This document shows positions 16,597-25,973 of a DNA stretch of 64,000 bases, in pieces. The position numbers and the translations under genes are program-made. The notes below the pieces were generated by a model. It was not told the origin of the DNA. It saw only the letters and a list, made by a program, of their open reading frames with translations, and ran no database searches. The DNA is from an uncultured Alphaproteobacteria bacterium. GTDB taxonomy: Bacteria; Pseudomonadota; Alphaproteobacteria; HIMB59; GCA-002718135. Each line of letters opens with the position of its first letter. Position 1 is the first letter of the stretch. The stretch spans positions 32,234 through 96,233 of the forward strand of contig CACJRM010000004.1 in assembly GCA_902595805.1 (NCBI GenBank). The letters run 5' to 3'.

Positions 16597-17919
16597 ATGT
16601 TTACTACAAAAAAAAGAACCTTTAATCAACATGATAATGAAAAAGAGAGTTTTTATAAATTTTCAGCACCTAATTTTCCTAATCAAATTAAATTAAATGA
16701 GAATATTTCAACTGATGTATGTATTATTGGAGGTGGTTTAACAGGTATTTCTTCAGCATTAAATTTATCTAAGCAAGGTTTATCAATAACGATTTTGGAA
16801 GCAAATAAAGTTGGATCTGGTGCTTCTGGTAGGAATGGTGGTCAACTAGGAATTGGAATGAGAAAAGATCAATTCTACTTAGAAAAAAAATTTGGTATTG
16901 AAAAAGCAAAATTTTTTTGGAAAATTGGATTAGATGCTGTTTCAAATGTAGTTAATTTAATTGAAAAATACAAAATAGATTGTGCGCTTAGTCAAGGTGT
17001 TCTTCATGTAGGCAACACAAAAAAAGATTATAAATATTTTCAAGATGAAATTGAGCATATGCAGAAGAATTATAATTATAATAACTATGAATACTTTGAT
17101 CAAAATTCAATAAGAGATGAAGTTAATAGTGACAGATATTTTTCTGGAATGCTTTTAAAGGATTCTTATCATTTAAACCCATTAAAACTGACATATGGCT
17201 TAGCAGAACAGTGTTTAGCAAATGGTATAAATATATATGAAAATTCTCCAGCTGATAAAATTGTTGATAATCAAAAAGAAGTTATAATTCATTCTGGAAA
17301 AAATATTATTAAAGCGAAGAAAGTAATTATTGGTTGCAATGGTTATCTTGATAATCTTTTGGGATCAAAAAGAAATTATTTTATGCCTATAAATAATTAT
17401 ATTATTGCTACTGAACCTCTCGGAAAAGATCTGGCATGTAAATTAATCAAAAGAAATTGTGGTGTAATAGATTCTAGATTTATGATTGATTATTATAGAT
17501 TTTCAGAAGACTACAGACTTCTTTTTGGAGGACCTGAAACAATTACATCTCATTTTGTAAAAGATGCAAAGAGTTTTGTCTCTAAACGAATGTATAAAGT
17601 TTTTCCTGAATTAAAAAAATTTAAAATTGAATTTTCTTGGGGAGGTACCTTGGCAATATCAATTAATAGATTACCTATTTTTGGAACTATAATGAATCAA
17701 AAATTATATTATGCCCATGCTTACTCTGGGCACGGATTAGCTATGAGTATTATGGGAGGAAAAATGGTAGCTGAAAAAATTTTAAATAAATCAAATAATT
17801 TTGATATATTTGAGCAAATTAATCATTTTAAAATTCCAGGCGGCAACATGTTTAGAAGACCATTGTATTCCTCAGCGATTATTTATTATAGGTTAATGGA
17901 TTATTTAAATAGATTGTAA
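16597..17919 (+). CDS. puuB: FAD-dependent amine oxidase, probable gamma-glutamylputrescine oxidase
   Basis: DAO-family flavoprotein of 440 residues. The FAD-binding GGGLTG is at 45-50, followed by GSGASGRNGGQLGIG. The N-terminal leader of about 38 residues before the Rossmann fold and the C-terminal AHAYSGHGLAMS block are typical of PuuB/OrdL proteins. It would oxidise gamma-glutamyl-putrescine to gamma-glutamyl-aminobutyraldehyde. It is divergent from the puuA-like gene across 50 nt, so the pair may share a control region. The later steps (PuuC, PuuD) are not in the window. Confidence 0.83.
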   Translation: MFTTKKRTFNQHDNEKESFYKFSAPNFPNQIKLNENISTDVCIIGGGLTGISSALNLSKQGLSITILEANKVGSGASGRNGGQLGIGMRKDQFYLEKKFGIEKAKFFWKIGLDAVSNVVNLIEKYKIDCALSQGVLHVGNTKKDYKYFQDEIEHMQKNYNYNNYEYFDQNSIRDEVNSDRYFSGMLLKDSYHLNPLKLTYGLAEQCLANGINIYENSPADKIVDNQKEVIIHSGKNIIKAKKVIIGCNGYLDNLLGSKRNYFMPINNYIIATEPLGKDLACKLIKRNCGVIDSRFMIDYYRFSEDYRLLFGGPETITSHFVKDAKSFVSKRMYKVFPELKKFKIEFSWGGTLAISINRLPIFGTIMNQKLYYAHAYSGHGLAMSIMGGKMVAEKILNKSNNFDIFEQINHFKIPGGNMFRRPLYSSAIIYYRLMDYLNRL

Positions 17920-18837
17920 TTACTTAATTGCTCTTCTTAATCTGTCATTTATAGTTTTGCCAAGCCCTTTATCAGGTATTTCTACTACAGCAATTTTTTT
18001 GCATCGACTTTGATCTAATTTATGAAGATAATGATAAAAATTTTTTGCTGCTTCATTTAAATTTTTTTTATTACTCAAATTTAAATTAATTATTTTAGAC
18101 TTTAATTTATTATTGCCAAAATTTAATAAACCTTCATTTTTTAGTATTCTCTTAGCATTCATTCTTATTGGCTTTAAAGTTGAGTAATGTTTTTTTAAAT
18201 TACCAGGAGAAATAGATGATTTCTTTTTAATTTTTATTTTTGCGTATTTATTAAGCTCTTCAACAGTTATGCTGCCATATCTTAATACTTCAATTTCATT
18301 ATTGGTATCAATTCTAACAACTGTGGATTCTAGTCCATGAGAAGACTGTTTATCTTTTAAAACAAATATTTTTTTTACTAGAATAGGATCAATATCCATA
18401 ATATTGGTTACGGAAGTTCTTTCTGATAGATTAGCACTAGGAGCTGCAATAGGCAGGTCAAATAAAGTAATTAATTTTTTAGCCAATTTATTACCGGGAA
18501 TTCTGCAGCCAACTAAAGTTGAGTTGTTAGAGACTAATTTTGATATTTTAGAATTTTTCTTTTTTTTTAATATTATTGTCAAAGGACCAGGCCAGAATTT
18601 TGAACCTAATTTTTTTTCAAATTTATTTAAAATAAAATATTTTTCTATTTGTTTAATACTTTTAAAGTGACAGATAATTGGATTACTTCGTGGTCTTTTT
18701 TTTACTTTAAAAATAGATTTTACAGCGTCATCATTTGTTGCATCTGCTCCAAGACCAAATACTGTTTCTGTGGGAAATATTACAAGTTCTCCACTGCTCA
18801 ATAAATTTTTTGCAATATCTAACTTATTTTTTTTCAT
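17920..18837 (-). CDS. tsaC: threonylcarbamoyl-AMP synthase, Sua5 type
   Basis: Makes threonylcarbamoyl-AMP from threonine, bicarbonate and ATP for the t6A37 modification of ANN-decoding tRNAs. 305 residues: a YrdC domain (about 5-195, with VIFPTETVFGLGADA and KKRPRSNPI, the nucleotide and substrate sites) plus a C-terminal extension of about 100 residues characteristic of Sua5 rather than short TsaC. The C-terminal domain is Lys/Asn-rich and somewhat shorter than usual. Its stop abuts that of the PuuB-like gene. Confidence 0.9.
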   Translation of the reverse strand: MKKNKLDIAKNLLSSGELVIFPTETVFGLGADATNDDAVKSIFKVKKRPRSNPIICHFKSIKQIEKYFILNKFEKKLGSKFWPGPLTIILKKKKNSKISKLVSNNSTLVGCRIPGNKLAKKLITLFDLPIAAPSANLSERTSVTNIMDIDPILVKKIFVLKDKQSSHGLESTVVRIDTNNEIEVLRYGSITVEELNKYAKIKIKKKSSISPGNLKKHYSTLKPIRMNAKRILKNEGLLNFGNNKLKSKIINLNLSNKKNLNEAAKNFYHYLHKLDQSRCKKIAVVEIPDKGLGKTINDRLRRAIK

Positions 18838-18894
18838 ATTTTTTTATAAAATGTTTCCATCTATCTTTAAAATAGTTATTATCAATACTTGTAT

Positions 18895-19527
18895 ATGGGA
18901 AAAGTTATAGCATTTTCGAATCAAAAAGGTGGTTCAGGTAAATCGACTCTTTCAGCAAATTTATCAGTTTTGTGGAGCAATAGTGGTTACAAAGTAGCTG
19001 TTATAGATGCTGATGCACAAAAAAGTCTATCATATTGGCTTGAAGCAAGAAAATCTTATTATGGTGAAGATGATATTGGAATAACTCAATTAAATTTTGA
19101 TATAAGGAATTTAATAGATGAAATTAAAGCCATAAAAAGAAAGTACGACTTTATAATAATTGATAGCCCTCCATCTATAACTTTTGAAACAATGCAGGTT
19201 GTAAAAGCTTCTGATAGGGTATTCGTTCCAGTACAACCAAGTCCAGTAGACTTAATGGCTACACTTCCTTTTTTAAAAATTGCAAAACAAGAAAGAAAAA
19301 ATCCAATAATTATTCTTAATAGAGTGATGCCGAGAGCAAAATTAACTGACGCAATGATTTTGCGTTTAAGATATGCTGGCGCTAAAATTGCTCGCTCCCG
19401 ACTGTCTAGCAAAGTATTATTTGCAGAAACATTCTCAGTTGGAAGGGGTGTAGTAGATATAAGTGTTACATCAGATGCTTCAAAAGAAATAATTAATATT
19501 GGAAACGAAATTTTAAGAAATTTCTAA
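18895..19527 (+). CDS. orphan ParA-family ATPase
   Basis: Deviant-Walker P-loop ATPase of 210 residues. The start is set at the ATG at 18895 (MGKVIAFSNQ), since ParA proteins begin at this strand; a TTG two codons earlier is in frame. Visible are KGGSGKST with the signature lysine, VIDADAQ and DSPPS. There is no ParB neighbour and no helix-turn-helix N-terminal domain, so it is not the chromosome-partition ParA. Orphan relatives position proteins or complexes on the nucleoid or membrane; its cargo is unknown. glmU follows after 4 nt, which may hint at envelope growth. Confidence 0.87.
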   Translation: MGKVIAFSNQKGGSGKSTLSANLSVLWSNSGYKVAVIDADAQKSLSYWLEARKSYYGEDDIGITQLNFDIRNLIDEIKAIKRKYDFIIIDSPPSITFETMQVVKASDRVFVPVQPSPVDLMATLPFLKIAKQERKNPIIILNRVMPRAKLTDAMILRLRYAGAKIARSRLSSKVLFAETFSVGRGVVDISVTSDASKEIINIGNEILRNF

Positions 19528-19531
19528 CTTA

Positions 19532-20830
19532 ATGTCTGATATCACAACTGTTATACTTGCTGCAGGCAATAGTACGAGATTTAAAGCAAGTAAATCAAAG
19601 CTTGTTTATCCATTATGCGGGTTACCAATTGTTTCACATATTTTTAATATTGCAAAAAAAATATCTGGTAAAAATATATTAGTTGTATCTAATGAAAAAA
19701 ATAAAGAAGAATTAAAGTTAATATTAAATACCTCAAAGTTAGTTGTTCAAAAAAAACAAAAAGGAACCGCTGATGCAATTGAGCAAGTTAAAAAATATGT
19801 TAAATCAAAAAATATTTTAATTTTATTTGGTGATACACCTTTAGTTGAAGTTAAAGATATAAGAAAACTAGTAAGTAAATTTAAAAAAAGTAAAGCGAAA
19901 GCTTCATTAATTGCATTTAATACTTCAGAGCCACATGGTTATGGTAGGTTATTATTAAATAACAACTACGTTGAAGAAATAATTGAGCAAATCAATTTAA
20001 AACCTGAACAAAAAAAAATCAATTTATGTAATTCTGGTATTTTGATAGCAAATACTAAATTATTATTTGATAATTTAAAAAATATTAAAGAAAATAAAAT
20101 TAAAAAAGAAAGATATCTTCCTGATATATGCAAAATTTTTTCAAAAAAAAATATTCCTATCAATTATATTGAGTGCAACAAAGAAACAATGTTGGGCATA
20201 AATACATTGGATGATTTTAATGTTGTACAAAATATCTTGCAAAAAAAATACGTAAAAAATTTTATAAAAAATGGAGTCAATTTTTTAAAACCCAATACTT
20301 GTTATTTAAGCTATGACACCAAAATTGAACCTACTGTTACCATTGAAAGCAATGTTACAATAAAGGAAAAAACAATTATAAAAAAAGGTTCAATAATTAA
20401 AAGTAATTCATATTTAGAAGAGGTTACAATAGATGAAAATTCACATATTGGTCCAAGTGCTAGATTAAGACCAAAAACAAAAATCGGAAAAAAATCAAAG
20501 ATTGGTAACTTTGTTGAAATAAAAAATTCTGAAATTGGAAATAATGTTTCTATTGCTCATCTTTCGTATGTTGGAGATTCAGAAATAGGAAATAATGTGA
20601 ATATAGGTGCCGGCACAATAACTTGTAACTATGATGGAAAGAAAAAACACAAAACGATAATAAAAGATAATGTATTTATAGGTTCAAACACATCACTCAT
20701 TGCTCCAGTTGTAATTGAGTCTAAATCTAGAATTGGCGCAGGTAGTGTCATCACTAAAAATATTCCGAAAAATTCACTTGCTATTGAAAGATCAGCCTTA
20801 AAAATTCTAAGAAATAAAAGATCTAAATAA
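19532..20830 (+). CDS. glmU: bifunctional N-acetylglucosamine-1-phosphate uridyltransferase / glucosamine-1-phosphate acetyltransferase
   Basis: Last two steps of UDP-GlcNAc synthesis. 432 residues, a little shorter than the usual 450. The N-terminal pyrophosphorylase domain (1-220) opens with LAAGNSTRFKASKSKL, a recognisable but diverged form of the GxGTRM...PK motif, with QKGTADAI and LFGDTPL. The C-terminal left-handed beta-helix (about 255-425) shows hexapeptide repeats and the acetyltransferase residues of RLRPKTKIG and GAGTITCNYDGKKKH. Shared transcript with the ParA gene is likely. Confidence 0.93.
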   Translation: MSDITTVILAAGNSTRFKASKSKLVYPLCGLPIVSHIFNIAKKISGKNILVVSNEKNKEELKLILNTSKLVVQKKQKGTADAIEQVKKYVKSKNILILFGDTPLVEVKDIRKLVSKFKKSKAKASLIAFNTSEPHGYGRLLLNNNYVEEIIEQINLKPEQKKINLCNSGILIANTKLLFDNLKNIKENKIKKERYLPDICKIFSKKNIPINYIECNKETMLGINTLDDFNVVQNILQKKYVKNFIKNGVNFLKPNTCYLSYDTKIEPTVTIESNVTIKEKTIIKKGSIIKSNSYLEEVTIDENSHIGPSARLRPKTKIGKKSKIGNFVEIKNSEIGNNVSIAHLSYVGDSEIGNNVNIGAGTITCNYDGKKKHKTIIKDNVFIGSNTSLIAPVVIESKSRIGAGSVITKNIPKNSLAIERSALKILRNKRSK

Positions 20831-20876
20831 TAACCCTTGTTTCAAGATATATTAGGGTTTATGAGCCTTTTAAATT

Positions 20877-22250
20877 ATGAGCGATAAATGGTCACCAAAT
20901 AGTTGGAGAAATAAAAATGCTCTTCATATGCCTAACTATCAGAATGAAGATCATCTAAATAAAACTCTAAATGAAATTTCCAAATATCCACCTTTAGTTT
21001 TTGCTGGAGAAGCGAGACTATTAAAAAAGAAACTTGGAGAAGTTTCAAACGGAAATGCTTTTTTATTACAAGGTGGAGATTGTGCAGAAAGTTTTGCAGA
21101 TTTTCATCCAGATAATATTAGAGATACATTTAAAGTTATTTTACAAATGGCTGTTGTATTAACGTTTGGCGCTTCTTGTCCAATTGTTAAAGTAGGAAGA
21201 ATTGCTGGACAGTTTGCAAAGCCAAGATCATCTGCCACAGAAGTTATTAATGATTTAGAACTTGAGTCTTATAAAGGCGATATAATTAATGGTATAGACT
21301 TCAATCAAAAAGACAGAGATCCTAATCCAGATAGATTAATTCAGGCTTACAATCAGTCTGCATCTACACTTAATCTTTTAAGAGCTTTTTCTCAGGGTGG
21401 TTTTGCCAATTTAAATAAAATACATCAATGGAACCTAAATTTTGTTAAAGGTGAGAATGCTACTAAATTTAGAGAGATATCTTCTAGAATTGACGAATGC
21501 TTATCTTTTATGGAGGCATGTGGAATAAATGGAAACAGTGTAAGACAATTAAATGAAACAGACTTCTTTACAAGTCATGAAGCTCTACTTCTTCAATATG
21601 AGGAAGCATTAACAAGAATAGATAGTACTTCAGGTAAGTGGTACGATGTTTCAGCTCACATGTTGTGGGTAGGTGACAGAACACGACAACTTGATGGAGC
21701 ACATATTGAATTTTTAAGAGGTATTGAGAACCCTATAGGCATTAAAGTTGGTCCAAGCACAAAGACAGAAGAACTATTAAAGATATTAGATGTGTTGAAT
21801 CCAAATAATGAAGCTGGAAAAATAACGCTGATATGTAGAATGGGTCATGAAAAAGTTAGTGGAATACTTCCAAAAATAATTAGATCAGTTAATTCAGCTG
21901 GTAAAAATGTTGTTTGGACTTGTGACCCCATGCATGGAAATACTATCAAATCTAACACGGGTTTTAAAACTAGGCCATTAAAAGATATAATTTCTGAAAT
22001 TCAGCAATTTTTTCAAATTCACAGAAGCGAAGGAACATATCCAGGCGGCGTACATTTAGAAATGACTGGTCAAGATGTTACAGAATGTATGGGAGGTCTT
22101 CAAGAAATAACAGATGAAGATCTAAAAAATAGATATCATACATATTGTGATCCGAGACTAAATGCCTCGCAGTCTCTAGAATTGGCTTTTTTATTATCAG
22201 ATTTTTTAAAAGAAGAAAAATTGTTCTCAAAGCAATCTTCAAATTTATAA
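20877..22250 (+). CDS. aroG: 3-deoxy-7-phosphoheptulonate synthase, class II
   Basis: First step of the shikimate pathway: phosphoenolpyruvate plus erythrose 4-phosphate gives DAHP. 457 residues of the plant-type (class II) family, which is the usual alphaproteobacterial form. Marks are NSWRNKNALHMPNY at the start, the metal-binding Cys in GGDCAESF, KVGRIAGQFAKPRS, RMGHEKV, WTCDPMHGNT and GGVHLEMTGQDVTEC. It sits alone between glmU and nadE, with spacers of 46 and 21 nt. Confidence 0.94.
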   Translation: MSDKWSPNSWRNKNALHMPNYQNEDHLNKTLNEISKYPPLVFAGEARLLKKKLGEVSNGNAFLLQGGDCAESFADFHPDNIRDTFKVILQMAVVLTFGASCPIVKVGRIAGQFAKPRSSATEVINDLELESYKGDIINGIDFNQKDRDPNPDRLIQAYNQSASTLNLLRAFSQGGFANLNKIHQWNLNFVKGENATKFREISSRIDECLSFMEACGINGNSVRQLNETDFFTSHEALLLQYEEALTRIDSTSGKWYDVSAHMLWVGDRTRQLDGAHIEFLRGIENPIGIKVGPSTKTEELLKILDVLNPNNEAGKITLICRMGHEKVSGILPKIIRSVNSAGKNVVWTCDPMHGNTIKSNTGFKTRPLKDIISEIQQFFQIHRSEGTYPGGVHLEMTGQDVTECMGGLQEITDEDLKNRYHTYCDPRLNASQSLELAFLLSDFLKEEKLFSKQSSNL

Positions 22251-22271
22251 ATTTATATTTATATATTACTT

Positions 22272-23012
22272 ATGAATTCAAAAGATAAGATCGTATACAT
22301 TTCTAATTGGATTAAAGATTACGCTAAATCTATAAATAATCATCCAACTACCCTAGTAATAGGAGTGTCAGGAGGAGTGGACTCAGCTCTTACTAGCACC
22401 TTATGTGCTCAAACTGGTTTAAAAACTATAGCTGTTTCAATGCCTATTAAGCAAAATTCATCACAACATGATTTAAGTTTAAGACATTTAGAATTTTTAG
22501 AGCAAAATTACCCAAATGTAGAAACAAAAATAATCGAGCTAGATAATGTTTTTAAAACATTTCAAAATACGATGCAAAATTTTGATAGTGAGTTAGCTTT
22601 TGCAAATTCAAGATCTAGACTAAGAATGGTAACTCTATACCAAATAGCTCAAAGTAATAATGGTATAGTTGTTGGTACTGGAAATAAAGTTGAAGATTTT
22701 GGTGTTGGATTTTATACAAAATATGGTGATGGAGGTGTAGATATATCGCCAATAGCAGATTGTACTAAAACTGAGGTGTGGGAATTAGCTGAAGAAATTG
22801 GGGTTATAAAAGATATTATTAGCGCAGCACCGACAGATGGTTTATGGGATGATAGTAGAAATGATGAAAGCCAGCTTGGTCTTTCATATAAGCAATTAGA
22901 AGAAGCAATGGAAAATAAGTCTAGTGAATACTACAGTAGATACGAAGAAATTAGAAAGCCAAATCTTCATAAGATGAAGCCTATTCCTGTTTGCGAAATT
23001 CCTAAAGAATAA
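22272..23012 (+). CDS. nadE: NAD+ synthase, ammonia-dependent type
   Basis: Amidates deamido-NAD. 246 residues: only the synthetase domain, with no glutaminase domain. The PP-loop SGGVDS is at 33-38; GTGNKVEDFGVGFYTKYGDGG and the PTDGLW...DESQLG loop are diagnostic of NadE. Its TAA is followed one base later by the gltX ATG. Confidence 0.93.
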   Translation: MNSKDKIVYISNWIKDYAKSINNHPTTLVIGVSGGVDSALTSTLCAQTGLKTIAVSMPIKQNSSQHDLSLRHLEFLEQNYPNVETKIIELDNVFKTFQNTMQNFDSELAFANSRSRLRMVTLYQIAQSNNGIVVGTGNKVEDFGVGFYTKYGDGGVDISPIADCTKTEVWELAEEIGVIKDIISAAPTDGLWDDSRNDESQLGLSYKQLEEAMENKSSEYYSRYEEIRKPNLHKMKPIPVCEIPKE

Positions 23013-23013
23013 T

Positions 23014-24348
23014 ATGAAGTGTAGGTTCGCTCCTAGCCCTACAGGAAAAATACATATCGGTAATGCTAGATCAGCAATTTTGAACTGGATTTTTTGTCAA
23101 AAAAATCAAGGTGAGTTTGTATTAAGAATTGATGATACTGATGCCAATAGGAGTTCTAAAGAATTTGAGAAAAGTATCAAAGATGATCTTAAATGGCTTG
23201 GATTAAATTGGAGTTACACTTTTAATCAGTCCTCTAGACAGCATATTTACAATGAGAAAATCCAAATTCTAAAACAAAAGAAAAGACTTTATCCATGTTT
23301 TGAAACAGAAGAGGAATTAGCTTTAAAGAAAAAATCTTTGTTATCATCTGGGAAACCACCTATTTATGATAGATCATCATTAAATCTAAGTGATGAAGAA
23401 GTAGAAAAAAAAATAGAATCTGGAATCCAACCCCATTGGAGATTCAAATTAGATCATGAAAATATTGGTTGGAAAGATATCATTAAAGGAGATGTTTCAT
23501 TTGATGCAAAAAATTTGAATGATCCTGTTTTAATTAGAGCTGATGGAACATTGTTATACCATTTACCTTCAGTCATTGATGATATTGAAGAAAAAATTAC
23601 GCATATTATTAGAGGGGAAGATCACATTGCTAATACTGCTTATCATATTCAAATTTTTAAGGCTCTTGAATCTTCTATTCCATCATTTGCTCATCATCCA
23701 TTCTTAGTCGATGAAACTGGTAAGGGTTTTAGCAAAAGACTTGGCAGTCTTTCAATTGAAAATTTTAGAGACGAAGGATACGAAAATATATCTTTACTTA
23801 ATTATTTTCTTTTTATTGGTTCGAGCAGTAATATTGATCCAATCAAAGATTTAAATGAAATAGTAAAAAAATTTGATATTCAAAACTTATCTAGATCTTC
23901 TGCTAAATTTTCAATTGAATCCTTAAGAAATCTTAATGAAAATACTATTAAATTATTTAATTATAATGAGATTAGTCATAAGTTAAAAAACATAAAATCT
24001 AATTTTCAAAAAGAGAGTTTTTGGCGTTTTATTAAAAATAATATTTCATTTGTTAATCAAGCTAAAGAATGGGAAGAAGTAATTACAAAAATAAATAATG
24101 CTAAAGATTTAAATATTGATGATAGTTTTATTAATACGGCAGTTGATGAATTACCCGAGGGTCCTTTTGATGAAACAACATGGGATCATTGGACATCAAA
24201 AATTAACAAAAAAACTGGGCTTAAAGGAAAAGATTTATTTATGCCTTTGAGGTTAATTTTGACAGGAAAATCTCATGGACCCGAATTAAAATATCTACTA
24301 CCATTATTTGATAGAGACGAAATCTTGCAAAAACTTGGAAAAATCTAG
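23014..24348 (+). CDS. gltX: glutamate-tRNA ligase
   Basis: Class I aminoacyl-tRNA synthetase, 444 residues. The HIGH motif appears as HIGN (14-17) after RFAPSPTG, and the KMSKS loop as FSKRLGS near 240. This diverged loop and short length are typical of the second GltX copy found in alphaproteobacteria, which together with the other copy supplies Glu-tRNA(Gln) for transamidation. No second copy is in the window, so whether it is the only one is not known. Confidence 0.93.
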   Translation: MKCRFAPSPTGKIHIGNARSAILNWIFCQKNQGEFVLRIDDTDANRSSKEFEKSIKDDLKWLGLNWSYTFNQSSRQHIYNEKIQILKQKKRLYPCFETEEELALKKKSLLSSGKPPIYDRSSLNLSDEEVEKKIESGIQPHWRFKLDHENIGWKDIIKGDVSFDAKNLNDPVLIRADGTLLYHLPSVIDDIEEKITHIIRGEDHIANTAYHIQIFKALESSIPSFAHHPFLVDETGKGFSKRLGSLSIENFRDEGYENISLLNYFLFIGSSSNIDPIKDLNEIVKKFDIQNLSRSSAKFSIESLRNLNENTIKLFNYNEISHKLKNIKSNFQKESFWRFIKNNISFVNQAKEWEEVITKINNAKDLNIDDSFINTAVDELPEGPFDETTWDHWTSKINKKTGLKGKDLFMPLRLILTGKSHGPELKYLLPLFDRDEILQKLGKI

Positions 24349-24386
24349 TAAATTTTAATTTATACTCTATTAGCGATCTAGTAATT

Positions 24387-25973
24387 ATGGAAGATAAAGT
24401 ATATTTATTCGATACCACACTTAGAGATGGTCAGCAAACAACAGGAGTTAATTTTTCTGTTAGTGATAAAATGAATATATCCCAACATCTTGATGATTTA
24501 GGAATAGATTACATTGAAGGTGGATGGCCTGGAGCAAATCCTACCGATAATGATTTTTTTTCTAGAAATACAAAATTTTCAAAAAGTAAATTGACTGCCT
24601 TTGGTATGACAAGAAGACCAGGTAGAAGTGCAGATAACGATCCAGGATTAAATGCACTTATTAATTCAAGCGCAAGTTGTGTTTGTATTGTAGGTAAATC
24701 ATCATCATTTCACGTAAAAAACGCTTTAGAAATATCTGAAGATGAAAATTTAAAAATGATCAGTGATAGTATTCAATCAATAAAAAATAAAAACAAAGAG
24801 CCAATTTTTGATGCAGAACATTTTTTTGATGGCTTTAAAGAAAATAAAGAGTTTGCATTGAATTGTATTAAAGCAGCGTATGACGCTGGTGCAAGATGGG
24901 TTGTGCTTTGTGATACAAATGGGGGAACTCTTCCAGATGAAATTTACAATATTGTTTCAGAAGTAGTAAAAGTTATACCAGGTCAAAATGTTGGTATACA
25001 TGCTCACAATGATACTGACAATGCAGTTGCAAATGCATTAGCAGCTATTAATGCTGGAGCAAGACAGATACAGGGAACAATTAATGGTTTAGGAGAAAGA
25101 TGTGGAAATACTAATTTAATTTCCTTAATTCCATCTTTGGTTCTAAAAACAAAATATAAAACAAATATTTCAAAAGATAAGTTAAAAAATTTAATTCATA
25201 TTTCTAGAACATTAAACGATATTCTAAACATGCCTTCAAGAAAAAATGCTCCATATGTTGGAGATCATGCTTTCTCTCATAAAGGTGGATTACATGCATC
25301 TGCCATAGAAAAAAATTCTTCAACTTATGAACATATTAAACCAGAAATTGTTGGTAATTCTAGAAACGTAGTAATTTCAAATCAGGCAGGAAGATCTAAT
25401 ATATTAAATCAATTAAATAAGATTAATATTGATCTACCTAAAAATGAAATCAACAATATCTTAGAGATTATCAAGGAAAAAGAATCAGAAGGATATTCAT
25501 TTGATACTGCTTTAGCTAGTTTTGAACTATTAGTAAGACGTTATCTTGGTCATTTTGAGGATTTTTATAATTTAGAAAAATTTAGAGTCACAGATGAAAG
25601 AAGATGGAATGCTAAAGGTGAAATTGTTACTGAAGCAGAGGCTACGGTATTTTTAAAAGTTAAAGATTCAAATATGATGACAGTGGGTACTGGAAATGGT
25701 CCAGTAAATGCTATTGATAGTGCATTAAGAAAAGCCCTAATTGATTATTATCCTGATCTTAAAGATTTAAAGTTAACTGATTACAAAGTTATGATTCTTT
25801 CATCAGAAAAAGGTACTGGCGCTATTACAAGAGTTTTAATTGAATCATCTGATTCCACTAATACACATTGGACAACTATTGGCGTATCTCCAAATATTAT
25901 TGATGCATCTTATAGCGCTATTTTTGATAGCATTACATTTAAGCTCTTAAATGATTTAAAGAATAAAAATTGA
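24387..25973 (+). CDS. cimA: (R)-citramalate synthase
   Basis: Condenses pyruvate and acetyl-CoA to citramalate, giving isoleucine precursors without threonine deaminase. 528 residues: TIM-barrel domain with DTTLRDGQQ (9-17), GARWVVLCDTNGG and HAHNDTDNAVAN, followed by a C-terminal LeuA-type allosteric domain (about 390-525) with GTGNGPVNAID. The length and the EGGWPGANPTD sequence distinguish it from 2-isopropylmalate synthase and homocitrate synthase. The stop overlaps the TTG start of the methyltransferase gene. Confidence 0.92.
   Translation: MEDKVYLFDTTLRDGQQTTGVNFSVSDKMNISQHLDDLGIDYIEGGWPGANPTDNDFFSRNTKFSKSKLTAFGMTRRPGRSADNDPGLNALINSSASCVCIVGKSSSFHVKNALEISEDENLKMISDSIQSIKNKNKEPIFDAEHFFDGFKENKEFALNCIKAAYDAGARWVVLCDTNGGTLPDEIYNIVSEVVKVIPGQNVGIHAHNDTDNAVANALAAINAGARQIQGTINGLGERCGNTNLISLIPSLVLKTKYKTNISKDKLKNLIHISRTLNDILNMPSRKNAPYVGDHAFSHKGGLHASAIEKNSSTYEHIKPEIVGNSRNVVISNQAGRSNILNQLNKINIDLPKNEINNILEIIKEKESEGYSFDTALASFELLVRRYLGHFEDFYNLEKFRVTDERRWNAKGEIVTEAEATVFLKVKDSNMMTVGTGNGPVNAIDSALRKALIDYYPDLKDLKLTDYKVMILSSEKGTGAITRVLIESSDSTNTHWTTIGVSPNIIDASYSAIFDSITFKLLNDLKNKN

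Noticed and set aside
20832..20859. AACCCT...AGGGTT inverted repeat after glmU
   Set aside because: Only 6 bp with a 16-base loop and no T-run; too weak to call a terminator.
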